64,000 nt of DNA, taken from NCBI GenBank assembly GCA_031551145.1, contig JAVBNZ010000002.1:49564-113563 (forward strand), given 5' to 3'. A program made the position numbers and the translations under genes. The notes beneath the pieces were generated by a model. The model made no database searches and was not told the origin of the DNA. It worked only from the letters and a program-made list of their open reading frames with translations. Positions 24,973-34,004 of the stretch are shown one piece after another; within the stretch, counting starts at the first letter, position 1, and each line of letters begins with the position of its first letter. This DNA is from WRKB01 sp031551145 (GTDB lineage: Bacteria; Desulfobacterota; Desulfovibrionia; Desulfovibrionales; Desulfovibrionaceae).

Positions 24973-25206
24973 ATGTTGAAGGACCTTATCACCTACATTG
25001 CCGGTTCTCTTGTGGATCATCCGGATCAGGTGCAGGTTACTGAAGTGGAAGGCGAACAGACCACTGTTCTTGAACTTCGTGTGGCCAAGGAAGATCTCGG
25101 CAAGGTCATCGGCCGCCAGGGGCGTACGGCGCGGGCCATGCGCACCATTTTGGGAGCCGCTTCGAGCAAGGCGAAGAAGCGTTCGGTTCTGGAAATTCTG
25201 GAATAG
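24973..25206 (+). CDS. khpA: KH-domain RNA-binding protein KhpA
   Basis: A 77-residue single type-II KH domain with the GxxG-type RNA-binding loop in VIGRQGRTARAMRTIL. KhpA binds RNA, usually with KhpB, and is regularly found between rpsP and rimM. RBS AGAGGGGG. The rimM start lies 4 bases downstream. Confidence 0.92.
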   Translation: MLKDLITYIAGSLVDHPDQVQVTEVEGEQTTVLELRVAKEDLGKVIGRQGRTARAMRTILGAASSKAKKRSVLEILE

Positions 25207-25209
25207 GTT

Positions 25210-25725
25210 TTGTCCGCATTCATCCATATGGGCACGCTTGCGCGCGCGCACGGCCTCAAAGGGGAGATTCGCGTGGATTGGCGCGCGGACTCCCCTCTGC
25301 GATCCGGGGCCTATCAACTGCAAATCGGCGCGGCCGCGGCGTGCCCGGTGCGCGTTCTTGCCGTGCGCACGCACAAGGGGGCGCCGCTCGTTCTGCTGGA
25401 AGGCGTGCAAGACCGCACGGCCGCCGAAGCCCTGCGTGGCGGCAAACTGCTTGTGCCGGAAGACTCGCTGCCGAGGGAGGAAGACGACCTCTTTCTCTAC
25501 GAACTGCCGGGATTTGAAATCGCCCTGCATGAAAGCGGCGCGCTCATCGGGCGCATAGACCGGGTGGAGTTTCCCGCCGGGCGGGAGATCTGGGTTGTGC
25601 GCACGCCCGAGGGACGCGAACTGCTCTTTCCCGCCGTGGAGGAGTTCGTCGCTTCCGTGGACGAAGAGGCCCGGCGTATCTCCATTACGCCGCCGCCGGG
25701 GTTGTTGGATCTCTATCTGGGATAG
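25210..25725 (+). CDS. rimM: 16S rRNA processing protein RimM
   Basis: A 171-residue RimM. The N-terminal domain has MGTLARAHGLKGEIRVDW and the PRC-barrel half has LLFPAVEEFVASVDEEARRI. It assists maturation of the 30S head through S19. The ORF begins with TTG at 25210, directly after khpA; an ATG at 25228 beginning the conserved MGTLARAHG is an equally good start. Confidence 0.93.
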   Translation: MSAFIHMGTLARAHGLKGEIRVDWRADSPLRSGAYQLQIGAAAACPVRVLAVRTHKGAPLVLLEGVQDRTAAEALRGGKLLVPEDSLPREEDDLFLYELPGFEIALHESGALIGRIDRVEFPAGREIWVVRTPEGRELLFPAVEEFVASVDEEARRISITPPPGLLDLYLG

Positions 25726-25743
25726 CGCCGCGGTCTTTTTGCT

Positions 25744-25893
25744 TCATTTTTTGAACATCCACAGCGCCGCCGCCATGATGATGAATACAATGAGCAGCAG
25801 CGCCGAGGCTTCCAGGGGATTGCCCTGTTTGTAGGCGGCGAAGCTGTACAGCAGGCCGCCGCCGCACATGGCGATGAGAAGTTCTTTGCGCAT
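25744..25893 (-). CDS. Predicted 49-residue membrane miniprotein
   Basis: A short ORF on the minus strand in the rimM-trmD gap. It encodes 49 residues: MRKELLIAMCGGGLLYSF begins a first hydrophobic helix, and ASALLLIVFIIMAAAL forms a second, ending WMFKK. Codon third positions are almost all G or C like neighbouring genes, which supports real coding. The upstream region has only a weak A/G-rich RBS. Function unknown; it is divergent from trmD and convergent with rimM. Confidence 0.55.
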   Translation of the reverse strand: MRKELLIAMCGGGLLYSFAAYKQGNPLEASALLLIVFIIMAAALWMFKK

Positions 25894-25916
25894 ATCTTTG
25901 TATACGAAAAGAGTCC

Positions 25917-27200
25917 ATGCACTTCAACATCGTCACGCTCTTTCCCGAATTTTTCGATTCGCCCCTGCGCGCGGCCCTGACGGGCAAAGCCGCGGCGGCC
26001 GGTTTGATTTCCCATTCCTTTCACAATCCCCGCGATTTCGCGACCGACAAACACCGCAGCACCGACGCCCGCCCCTACGGCGGCGGGCCCGGCATGGTCA
26101 TGCTGCTCGATCCCCTGGCGCGCGCCCTGCGCAGCCTTGAGCGGCCCGGCGTTCTTCTCGTTCCCAGTCCTTCCGGCAGGCCTTTTACCCAGGCCCGCGC
26201 CCGCGAACTGGCCGCCGAAGAAAGCCTGACCCTGATCTGCGGCCGCTATGAGGGCATAGACGCCCGGCTGGCGGAACTTTTTCCCGTGGAATACGTTTCC
26301 GTGGGCGATGCCGTGGTCAACGGGGGCGAATCCGCCGCGCTGATGATCATGGAGGCGGTCTCCCGCCTCATTCCCGGCTTTATGGGCAAGGAAGCTTCGA
26401 GGGAGGAGGAAAGCTTTTCACGCGGGCTGCTCGAATATCCCCACTATACCCGCCCGGAAGTTTTCGAGAATCTGGCCGTGCCCCCCACCTTGCTCGGCGG
26501 CGACCATGCTGCGATCGCCGGATTGCGTCGCCGGGAATCGCTTTCCGCCACCTTGCGCCTGCGTCCGGAACTGTTGGACGAAGCGGAATTGAATGAAGAG
26601 GACGCGGCCTTTCTGCAAAGCCTGCCGCGCGCGCGCCCCGGCCGCAATCTCCATTTCGGCCTCGTTCATTACCCCGTGCTGTTGAAAAGCAAAAATCCCG
26701 GCGCTTCGTCTTTGACAAATCTGGACATCCACGATATAGCGCGTAGTTCCTGCGGCTACGGACTGGGCGGCTTTTTTGTCGTTACGCCCCTGGCCGATCA
26801 GGCGCGGATTCTAGAGGATATTCTGCACTACTGGACACAAGGCGCGGGAGCCGCCGGCAATCCGGATCGCGCCCGCGCCCTCGCGACGGTGCGGCATGCG
26901 CCGGAAATCCGCGACGCCGTTGCGCGGCTTGAGCGGGAATGCGGCCAAACGCCTCTGGTGCTCGGCACCAGCGCGGAATGGCGCGGCCGGCGCATGTACA
27001 CGCCGGCAATGGTGCGCGGGGCTCTGGCGGAAAGACCGGTGCTGCTGCTGTTCGGCACTTCGCACGGCCTCGCCCCGGAAGCCCTGGATGCCTGCGACGG
27101 CGTGCTCAGGCCCCTGCGCTTTCCGCAGTCCTACAGGCACCTTTCCGTGCGCTCGGCCGCGGCGGTGTATGCGGATCGGATACTCGGAGACACGTATTAG
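25917..27200 (+). CDS. trmD: TrmD fused to a second SPOUT-type RNA methyltransferase domain
   Basis: A 427-residue fusion. Residues 1-~240 are tRNA (guanine37-N1)-methyltransferase with the SPOUT knot motifs LICGRYEGIDARL and VSVGDAVVNGGESAA. Residues ~245-427, beginning NLHFGLVHYPVLLK, form a second domain related to the SAM-dependent RNA methyltransferase family seen beside or fused to TrmD in Desulfovibrionales (LLLFGTSHGLAPEAL is its knot). TrmD protects against frameshifting; the second domain's target RNA is unknown to me. Gene order rimM-trmD-rplS is standard. Confidence 0.93.
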   Translation: MHFNIVTLFPEFFDSPLRAALTGKAAAAGLISHSFHNPRDFATDKHRSTDARPYGGGPGMVMLLDPLARALRSLERPGVLLVPSPSGRPFTQARARELAAEESLTLICGRYEGIDARLAELFPVEYVSVGDAVVNGGESAALMIMEAVSRLIPGFMGKEASREEESFSRGLLEYPHYTRPEVFENLAVPPTLLGGDHAAIAGLRRRESLSATLRLRPELLDEAELNEEDAAFLQSLPRARPGRNLHFGLVHYPVLLKSKNPGASSLTNLDIHDIARSSCGYGLGGFFVVTPLADQARILEDILHYWTQGAGAAGNPDRARALATVRHAPEIRDAVARLERECGQTPLVLGTSAEWRGRRMYTPAMVRGALAERPVLLLFGTSHGLAPEALDACDGVLRPLRFPQSYRHLSVRSAAAVYADRILGDTY

Positions 27201-27232
27201 GCCCCCGACGGGCATTTTTTCAGGAGAAGAAA

Positions 27233-27580
27233 ATGAACATCATCCAGAAGATTGAACGTGAGCACATGCGCTTCGATATGCCGGCCTTTCGTTCCGGCGA
27301 CACGGTCAAAGTGCATCTGCGCATTGTGGAAGGCGAAAAAGAGCGCGTGCAGATCTTTCAGGGCAACGTGATCCGCATCAACCGCGGCACCACCGACGCC
27401 ACCTTTACCGTGCGCAAGATTTCCGACGGCGTGGGTGTGGAACGTATTTTTCCCCTGCACTCCCCGTTCATCGAGCGCGTGGAACTTATCACGCAGGGCA
27501 AGGTACGCCGCAGCCGCCTCTATTATCTGCGCGATCTGAAAGGCAAGGCGGCGCGCATCAAGCCCCGCAACAGATATTAA
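27233..27580 (+). CDS. rplS: 50S ribosomal protein L19
   Basis: A 115-residue L19 with FRSGDTVKVHLRIVEGEKERVQ and RVELITQGKVRRSRLYYLRD. RBS CAGGAGAAG precedes ATG 27233. It follows trmD by 32 bases, as in most bacteria. Confidence 0.97.
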   Translation: MNIIQKIEREHMRFDMPAFRSGDTVKVHLRIVEGEKERVQIFQGNVIRINRGTTDATFTVRKISDGVGVERIFPLHSPFIERVELITQGKVRRSRLYYLRDLKGKAARIKPRNRY

Positions 27581-27593
27581 GAGCGTATCCGGT

Positions 27594-28229
27594 ATGCTTC
27601 CGGGCGTTTCGCCGCCCGAACGCGTCGGTTTTTGCGCGGGAATCGACGAAGCGGGCCGCGGCTGTCTGGCCGGGCCCGTGGTGGCGGCAGCCGTGGTGCT
27701 GCCGCCTTCCTGCGATCTGCCCGGGCTCGCGGATTCCAAAACCCTCACTCCCGCGCGCCGCGAAGCTCTCGCCGCCGCCATACGCGTTTCGGCCGTGGCC
27801 TGGGGGGTGGGAATTTCCCGGCCCGCCGAAATCGATCGCGTCAACATCCTCCAGGCCACGTTCCGCGCCATGATCCGGGCCGCTCGCGCCTGCGGGGCCG
27901 CCGAGCTTCTCATTGACGGCCCCCACGTCATTCCTCCCCATCTTTTTGCCGCCTTTGGGCGAACCGCCCCGAAACAGCGCGCCGTGGTGCGCGGCGACGC
28001 GCTCATCCCCTGTATTTCCGCCGCCTCCATCCTGGCAAAATGTTTTCGCGACAGGATCATGCTCGCCGTTGCCCGGCGTCGGCCCGGCTACGGCTTCGAG
28101 CGGCACAAAGGCTACGGCACGGCCGAACATCTCGCGGCCCTGGCCGAATTCGGCCCCTGTCCCATGCACCGCCGGAGTTTCCGCCGCGTCCGGCCTGAAG
28201 AACCCGCGCGGCAGGGCAGTCTGCTGTGA
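27594..28229 (+). CDS. rnhB: Ribonuclease HII
   Basis: A 211-residue RNase HII that removes RNA from RNA-DNA hybrids. Catalytic acidic residues sit in CAGIDEAGRGCLAGPVV and LIDGPHVIP, with the SILAKCFRD helix and GYGFERHKGYGT substrate loop. Its TGA stop overlaps the GTG start of yraN (GTGA). Confidence 0.94.
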   Translation: MLPGVSPPERVGFCAGIDEAGRGCLAGPVVAAAVVLPPSCDLPGLADSKTLTPARREALAAAIRVSAVAWGVGISRPAEIDRVNILQATFRAMIRAARACGAAELLIDGPHVIPPHLFAAFGRTAPKQRAVVRGDALIPCISAASILAKCFRDRIMLAVARRRPGYGFERHKGYGTAEHLAALAEFGPCPMHRRSFRRVRPEEPARQGSLL

Positions 28230-28642
28230 ACACAAAAACTCCGACGCCAAAGCAACAACTCGGCGCGCGGGGCGAGGAAGCGGCGGCGCGGCTTCTGGCC
28301 TCGAAGGGCCTGCGCATAGCGGCGCGCAACTGGCGGCAGGGGAGTCTGGAACTGGATTTGGTGTGCATGGACGGACAGGAAGTGGTCTTTGTGGAAGTGA
28401 AAACCCGCGCGGCGGATGGTCTTGCCGAGCCCGCCGAGGCGGTGGGCCCCAAGAAGATGCGCAGCCTGATAAAAGCCGCACGGGCCTGGCTGGCGGCCCA
28501 CAAAGCTTGGGATCTGCCCTGTCGTTTTGACGTGGTCTGTGTTACGGAGAGGAGAGAGGAGTTGCGCCTTGAGCACCACACAAACGCTTTTTCCCTCTCC
28601 GATCTTGTGGATCACGGCCACTCCGCTCGGCAATTCCGGTGA
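28226..28642 (+). CDS. yraN: YraN-family (UPF0102) putative nuclease
   Basis: A 138-residue member of the UPF0102 family with a PD-(D/E)xK-like core: GARGEEAAARLLASKGL, LELDLVCMDGQEVVFVEVKTR with the E-x-K pair, and a C-terminal DVVCV strand. GTG start at 28226 overlaps the rnhB stop. The 3' end runs about 74 bases into the probable rsmI coding region. Exact role unknown. Confidence 0.88.
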   Translation: MNTKTPTPKQQLGARGEEAAARLLASKGLRIAARNWRQGSLELDLVCMDGQEVVFVEVKTRAADGLAEPAEAVGPKKMRSLIKAARAWLAAHKAWDLPCRFDVVCVTERREELRLEHHTNAFSLSDLVDHGHSARQFR

Positions 28643-29420
28643 CTTGAGCCCCAGGGCGCGCGAAGTTCTGGAGGCGGCCGACGCTGTGCTGGCGGAAGAT
28701 ACGCGCCGCGCGGGGCAGATGTGCCGACGCTGTGGGGTGGAGGCGCGCCGTTTCATCAGTTTTCATGAACATAATGAAGAGGAACGGAACCGGGAGGCTC
28801 TGGCCCTGCTGCGCGAAGGCGCGCGTCTGGCGCTGATTTCCGATGCGGGCACGCCGGTGCTGGCCGATCCGGGGTATCGGCTGGTTCGCATGTGCCGTGA
28901 GGCCGGAATACGGGTTACGATCATTCCCGGGCCCTGCGCGCCCATCGCCGCCCTGGCGGGCAGCGGCATCGCGCCCCTGCCGTTCACTTTTTTGGGATTT
29001 TTGCCCCGCGACGCGGCCGGGCGGAAAAAACTTTTTTCCGCCTTTGCCGCAAGCCCCGGCAGTCTGGTTTTTTTCGAGAGGAAAAATCGCCTGACCGCAA
29101 GTCTGGCGGAGGCCTATGCCCTGCTGGGCGAGCGCGAACTCTGCATCGCCCGCGAATTGACCAAGACACATGAAGAATTTAGAGTGGCACGGTTGTCGGA
29201 TCATGCCTCCGTGTCTGCGGACCTTTTGGGCGAGATTACGGTGGTGTTGGGTCCGGCCGCCGATGTCGGGGAAAGCTCCGAAGCGGAAGCTTTGGCCGTG
29301 CTGCGCGAAGAGCGGGAACGGGGCGGACGCCCCAGAGAAACGGCCCGCCGGGCCCAGATTCGCCTGCGGGGCTGGAGCGGCGCGCGGCTGTACGCGTTGC
29401 TGGAAAAGGAACGGGAATAA
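28569..29420 (+). CDS. rsmI: 16S rRNA 2'-O-ribose C1402 methyltransferase RsmI
   Basis: About 283 residues. Motifs of the tetrapyrrole-methylase fold are visible: WITATPLGNSGDLSPRA at the N-terminus, LISDAGTPVLADPGYRLV, and the IPGPCAPIAALAGSG loop. I favour the TTG at 28569, with GAGAGGAG nine bases upstream, since homology begins shortly after; an ATG at 28527 is in frame but would overlap yraN by 116 bases. The stop shares a base with the next start (TAATG). Confidence 0.9.
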   Translation: MSTTQTLFPSPILWITATPLGNSGDLSPRAREVLEAADAVLAEDTRRAGQMCRRCGVEARRFISFHEHNEEERNREALALLREGARLALISDAGTPVLADPGYRLVRMCREAGIRVTIIPGPCAPIAALAGSGIAPLPFTFLGFLPRDAAGRKKLFSAFAASPGSLVFFERKNRLTASLAEAYALLGERELCIARELTKTHEEFRVARLSDHASVSADLLGEITVVLGPAADVGESSEAEALAVLREERERGGRPRETARRAQIRLRGWSGARLYALLEKERE

Positions 29421-30184
29421 TGCCTGTGCCGGATACGAAAACCTGCCTGCGCTGCCTTGCGCGCTCCTGGTTTGTCGGCGCGCTGATGAGCGCGCGCGGC
29501 ATGCAGCATCTGGGACATTTGTACGCGCTTGATCCGGGGCTGGCCGTCCTCTGGCCCGATCCGGCGGAACTGGCCGCCGCGCGGGCGCGCAAGCTCGGCT
29601 ATATGCACACGCATCCTCATTGGGTTCCGCTGTTCACGGGCATAACGCTGTCGCTGGAAGGAGAAGTGGCCGCCGGAAGAATAACGCCGGAATTCGCCGT
29701 GGAAATACGAAACACCATGGCCTCCACACTCTCCGCCCTGGGGGATTCGCTGTTCAGCGGCAGCATTCTCGTCACCTGGGCGCTGACCACCACGTTTCTG
29801 CTGCTGGAAGATCGGCTGCCCGTCGCCTTTGCCTGGACACTGTTGCTTTTTATAGCCCTTATGGCATTTCGGGTCTGCAGCTTTTTTCTGGGGGTGCGGC
29901 ACGGCCTCGGAGCTTTGGACTGGGTGAAGCGCCTGAACTGCATCAACTGGAGCGAACGGCTCAAGTTCGCAAACGCGGTGCTGCTGGCGCTTGTGTTATG
30001 GCGCATGTGGCCGCACAGCGCGGGTTTCGAACCGCTGGTGGCGGCGTTGTGCCTGTGCATCGGCGCGCTGCTCACGGCGGGGCTGCACCTGCCCCGCCCT
30101 GCGCTGTTGGCCGCGGCGTTTCTGGCGTTGAATCTTGTGGGCGAACTGGCGTTTATCGTTTCCATCAGCAGGGTGCTGCCGTGA
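29420..30184 (+). CDS. PTS mannose-family IID membrane component
   Basis: A 254-residue IID subunit of a mannose/fructose/sorbose-type phosphotransferase permease. Early GMQHLGHLYALDP and the GYMHTHPHWVPLFTGITLSLEGE block are typical, followed by several membrane helices. It overlaps rsmI by one base and the HPr gene by four. No IIA, IIB or IIC genes lie beside it, so the permease partners must be elsewhere or the protein is used in regulation. Confidence 0.88.
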   Translation: MPVPDTKTCLRCLARSWFVGALMSARGMQHLGHLYALDPGLAVLWPDPAELAAARARKLGYMHTHPHWVPLFTGITLSLEGEVAAGRITPEFAVEIRNTMASTLSALGDSLFSGSILVTWALTTTFLLLEDRLPVAFAWTLLLFIALMAFRVCSFFLGVRHGLGALDWVKRLNCINWSERLKFANAVLLALVLWRMWPHSAGFEPLVAALCLCIGALLTAGLHLPRPALLAAAFLALNLVGELAFIVSISRVLP

Positions 30185-30462
30185 CCGCAGAATACGAATC
30201 CCCCGAACTGACTCTGGCCGCGCGCGCTCCGCACTCTTTGCACGCGCGGCCGGCGGCCCGCCTTGTGCAGGTGGCGCAGGGCTTTGAATCCGACCTTACT
30301 CTGCTGCGGGGTGAGGCGCGGGCGGATGCCAAAAGCATTCTGGACGTGATCGGGCTTTCCGTGCAGGGAGGGGATCGGCTGGAAATCCGGGCCGCGGGCG
30401 GAGATGCCCAGGCCGCTCTGGAAGCGCTTTCACGCCTGTTTGCCGGGAACTTCGAGGAATAG
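30181..30462 (+). CDS. ptsH: HPr phosphocarrier
   Basis: A 93-residue HPr. The phosphorylated histidine is His21 (SLHARPAARL), and the regulatory serine equivalent is Ser52 in AKSILDVIGL. It has a slightly longer N-terminus than E. coli HPr. GTG start at 30181 lies in the GTGA overlap with the IID stop. It transfers phosphate from EI, encoded next. Confidence 0.9.
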   Translation: MTAEYESPELTLAARAPHSLHARPAARLVQVAQGFESDLTLLRGEARADAKSILDVIGLSVQGGDRLEIRAAGGDAQAALEALSRLFAGNFEE

Positions 30463-30463
30463 C

Positions 30464-32242
30464 ATGGCCCGGCGGATTCTTTTCGGCATACCTGTTTCCC
30501 CGGGCATTTCCATCGGCAAGGCCGGACGCCTGGATCGGCCGGGGCCGGGAGCGGCGCACGGTTCCATTCTCCCCGAAGAGGTGGAGGTGGAAACCGCCCT
30601 GCTGCGCACGGCGGCCCGCGCGGCCGAAAACGATCTGGCCCGCGCGCGCGACGGCGTGCCGAGCGATTTGCCGGAATACCGCGACATCATCGCCTCGCAC
30701 ATGCTCATCTGCCGCGATCCCAAGCTGCTGCAGGAAGCGCAGCGCCATATACGCGAAGAACTGATGAACGCGACCCAGGCTTTGGAAAAAAGTTCGGAAA
30801 CCCTGTGCGCCGCCTTCAGCGTGCTCGACGATCCCTATCTGCGCGACCGCGCCCAGGATGTCCGCACCGTGATCGGGCGCATCCAGAGCCGCCTGTACGG
30901 AAGCGGCCGGCTTTCCGCGGGCCGGGAGGGGCCCGCCGTGCTGCTGGCCGAGGAAATTTCCCCGGCCGACGCCGTGGAGCTCAAGTTGGAACGTCTGCTT
31001 TCCCTGGTCACCGTCAAGGGCGGGCGCACGACGCACACGGCCATTCTCGCGCGCAGCCTGCATATTCCGGCTGTGGTCGGCGTGGCCGGCCTGCTGGAAG
31101 CGGCCGAAGACGACGAACTGGTGGTGGTCGACGCTCTCAGAGGTTGCGTGTATCTGGGGCCGGATGAAACGGAACTGGAACTCTTTACCCGACGGCAGGA
31201 AGAGTATTCGATCTGGCGGGAACAGGTGCGGCGCGGGGCGCGCCTGGCGGCGGAAACGCTTGACGGCGTGCGCTTCGAGGTGCAGGCCAACATCGAAAGC
31301 CGGAAGGAATGCAGCGCCGCGCTGAGCAACGGCGCGGAAAGCGTAGGCCTTTGCCGCACGGAGTTCGCCTATCTGCGTAGCGGCGCGCTGCCGCCGGAAA
31401 CCGTTCTCTATGAGGAATATCGCGCGATTACGGAATCCTTTGCCCCGGCGCGCGTGATCTTCCGCAGCCTGGATCTCGGCGCGGACAAGCTGCCGGAGCG
31501 GGAGCGGGATTTTAGAGAAAACAATCCCGATCTCGGCCTGCGCGCAGTGCGCTGGTGCCTGCGCCATCAGGATATTTTCCGCACGCAGTTGCGCGCCGTG
31601 CTGCGGGCCGCCGCGTATGGAAACGCCGCGCTCATGCTGCCGATGATTTCCGGCCCGCGTGAACTGGAAACCTGCCGGCGCGCCGTACGCGAAGCGGCAG
31701 CCCAGTTGCGGGAGGAAGGGCTGGAGCACAATCCCGATTTGCCCATCGGGATCATGATCGAGGTGCCCTCGTCGGTGCTTGTTGCGGACATTCTGGCCAA
31801 AGAAGCGGATTTTTTCAGCATAGGCACCAACGATCTCGTCCACTATCTGCTGGCCATAGACCGGGGCAACCCGCGCGTGGCCTATCTGCACGAACCCCTG
31901 CACCCGGCCGTGCTGCGCGCGCTGCAGTTCGTGATCGACTGCGCCAGACGCGAAGGCATCGACGTGTCCATCTGCGGGGAGTTGGCTGCCGATCCCTATT
32001 ATCTGCCCGTGCTCATGGGCATGGGAGTGAACGCGTTCTCCGCCTCGCCGCAGTTCGTGCCGATCATCAAGCACCTGATCCGCAGGCTGCGTGCGTCGGA
32101 CTGCGTGGAACTGGCCCGCGCCGTGGCGGCGGCCGGGGATACGGTGGTTGCGAACCGCATAGTGACCGAGGCGCTCTTTGTGCATTTGCGCGAAGAGGCG
32201 GATTTCCACACCACCATGATCAGGAATCAGCCGTATGCGTAA
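30464..32242 (+). CDS. ptsI: PTS enzyme I
   Basis: A 592-residue phosphoenolpyruvate-protein phosphotransferase. The phosphohistidine loop is GGRTTHTAILARSLHIPAVVG; PEP-binding barrel motifs are FRSLDLGADK, GIMIEVPSSVLVADIL, GTNDLVHYLLAIDRGN and the catalytic-Cys loop SICGELAADP. It starts one base after the HPr stop and overlaps smpB by 8 bases. Confidence 0.95.
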   Translation: MARRILFGIPVSPGISIGKAGRLDRPGPGAAHGSILPEEVEVETALLRTAARAAENDLARARDGVPSDLPEYRDIIASHMLICRDPKLLQEAQRHIREELMNATQALEKSSETLCAAFSVLDDPYLRDRAQDVRTVIGRIQSRLYGSGRLSAGREGPAVLLAEEISPADAVELKLERLLSLVTVKGGRTTHTAILARSLHIPAVVGVAGLLEAAEDDELVVVDALRGCVYLGPDETELELFTRRQEEYSIWREQVRRGARLAAETLDGVRFEVQANIESRKECSAALSNGAESVGLCRTEFAYLRSGALPPETVLYEEYRAITESFAPARVIFRSLDLGADKLPERERDFRENNPDLGLRAVRWCLRHQDIFRTQLRAVLRAAAYGNAALMLPMISGPRELETCRRAVREAAAQLREEGLEHNPDLPIGIMIEVPSSVLVADILAKEADFFSIGTNDLVHYLLAIDRGNPRVAYLHEPLHPAVLRALQFVIDCARREGIDVSICGELAADPYYLPVLMGMGVNAFSASPQFVPIIKHLIRRLRASDCVELARAVAAAGDTVVANRIVTEALFVHLREEADFHTTMIRNQPYA

Positions 32243-32687
32243 AGACGCCACCGCCGCGATCGCCGCGAATAAAAAGGCCCGGCACCTCTACCATCTTTCG
32301 GACTTTATGGAGGCGGGTCTGGCCCTGAACGGGCCGGAAGTGAAGAGCCTGCGCGCCGGACAGGTCAACTTCCGCGACGCCTATGTGGAATTCCACGGCG
32401 GCGAAGCCTGGCTGGTGGGCCTGCACATCGCCCCGTACAAGAACGCCGGCTACGTCGAGCAGGATCCGGATCGCCGGCGCAAGCTGTTGATGCACGCTTC
32501 GGAAATCCGTCGCTTTGCCGTGCAGGTGGAACAGAAGGGCCTGACCGTGGTGCCCGTGCGGCTCTATTTCAAGAACGGCCGCGCCAAGGTGGAGATAGCC
32601 CTGGGCAAGGGCAAGAAGCTTTTCGACCATCGCGACGATATGAAGCGCAGGGCCGAGGAGCGCGATATGCAACGCGAATTGGGCTAA
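32235..32687 (+). CDS. smpB: SsrA-binding protein SmpB
   Basis: A 150-residue SmpB: ANKKARHLYHLSDFMEAGLALNGPEVKSLR is the tmRNA-binding OB-fold start, and KGKKLFDHRDDMKRR is the basic C-terminal helix that occupies the ribosomal mRNA channel. It works with tmRNA, which is not encoded in this window. It overlaps ptsI by 8 bases and ends only 2 bases from the convergent ftsY. Confidence 0.96.
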   Translation: MRKDATAAIAANKKARHLYHLSDFMEAGLALNGPEVKSLRAGQVNFRDAYVEFHGGEAWLVGLHIAPYKNAGYVEQDPDRRRKLLMHASEIRRFAVQVEQKGLTVVPVRLYFKNGRAKVEIALGKGKKLFDHRDDMKRRAEERDMQRELG

Positions 32688-32689
32688 AT

Positions 32690-33994
32690 TTACCCTTCCG
32701 GCCCCAGCAGCGCGTCGGCAAAGTCTTCACCGTTGAAGGGCCGCAGATCCTCCAGCTTTTCCCCCAGCCCGATATAACTGATCGGCAGCCCGAACTGGAG
32801 CGCCACTGCCACGGCCACGCCGCCCTTGGCCGTGCCGTCGAGCTTGGTGAGGATGATTTCGTCCACGCCGGCCGCTTCCTTGAACAGTTTGGCCTGGGAA
32901 AGCGCGTTCTGGCCGTTGGTTGCGTCGATGACCAGTATGCTGCGGTGCGGCGCGCCGGGATGCTTTTTGGCGAGCACGTTGCGGATCTTTTTCAGTTCTT
33001 CCATGAGCCCGACCTTGGTCTGCAGGCGGCCGGCCGTATCCACGAAAAGCAGATCGACCTTGTCCGCCAGGGCCTTGTCCATGGCCTCGAACGCCACGGC
33101 CGCCGGGTCGGAACCCTGGGCCTTGGCGTAAAAATCCGCCTCCACCCGGCCGGCCCATACGCCGAGCTGTTCCACGGCCGCCGCGCGAAAAGTGTCCGCC
33201 GCGGCGATGAGCACTTTTTTGCCCCGCATGCGCGCCCGATGGGCCAGTTTGGCGATGGTGGTGGTTTTGCCCACGCCGTTGACGCCTATCAGCAGCACGG
33301 TCTCCGGCGGGTTGATCGCCGTGATGCGCCTCTGCGCCCGGAAAATTTCACCCAGTTCGGCGCGCAGCAGGGGGCGTATTTCAGAGGGCTGTACAGCGCC
33401 GCTTTTGCGGGCGCGCTCCTTCAGTCGTTCGACCAGCTCGACGGAGGCTTCCGCGCCCACGTCGGCCATGATGAACAGTTCCTCCATCTCTTCCCAGAAG
33501 GCGTCGCTCAAATCCCCGTGAGAGGAGAAAAGCGCGTCCAGCCGGCGGGAAAACTGTTCCCTGGTGCGGGCCAGCCCGTCCGAGAGCTTGAGCAGCAGGT
33601 GGTTGCGCTCGTCTTCCTCGTCTTCCAGATCAAGCGCCAGGGCGAGGCGATACTGGAGTTCGGAGCGAAAATCCTCCAAATGCGTATATTCCATGCGCGC
33701 AAGCCAAAGGTTGAAGCCGCGCGTGAATTCCTCGGCCTCTTCCCGGGGGCAGTCCAGAGCCCGGAGCAGAAAAAGCAGGCGGTTGTTCAATTCTTCGCCC
33801 GCCCCGTCCACGTCCTCCAGGATCAGATTCAGCCAGACGGAAAGGCGAGGCTCGGCCTGACGCAGGCGCACGGTCAGCGCGTCGCGCCATGCGGCGTCAT
33901 CCCCGGAAGCGGGAAAGGAAGGCGCTTCCGCCCGCGCGGGCACATCCTGCGCATCTTGACCGAACAAACGCTTTATCTTGGAAAAAAAGCCCAT
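32690..33994 (-). CDS. ftsY: SRP receptor FtsY
   Basis: A 434-residue SRP receptor GTPase. An acidic A domain (~130 residues) precedes the NG domain with GVNGVGKTTTIAKLAH, DTAGRLQTK and TKLDGTAKGG. ATG 33994 (MGFFSKIKRLFG, a membrane-targeting helix) follows AAGGGG. Partner of Ffh. It is separated by 10 bases from the sulfotransferase-like gene upstream on this strand. Confidence 0.95.
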   Translation of the reverse strand: MGFFSKIKRLFGQDAQDVPARAEAPSFPASGDDAAWRDALTVRLRQAEPRLSVWLNLILEDVDGAGEELNNRLLFLLRALDCPREEAEEFTRGFNLWLARMEYTHLEDFRSELQYRLALALDLEDEEDERNHLLLKLSDGLARTREQFSRRLDALFSSHGDLSDAFWEEMEELFIMADVGAEASVELVERLKERARKSGAVQPSEIRPLLRAELGEIFRAQRRITAINPPETVLLIGVNGVGKTTTIAKLAHRARMRGKKVLIAAADTFRAAAVEQLGVWAGRVEADFYAKAQGSDPAAVAFEAMDKALADKVDLLFVDTAGRLQTKVGLMEELKKIRNVLAKKHPGAPHRSILVIDATNGQNALSQAKLFKEAAGVDEIILTKLDGTAKGGVAVAVALQFGLPISYIGLGEKLEDLRPFNGEDFADALLGPEG

Positions 33995-34004
33995 TGTGTT
34001 CCCC

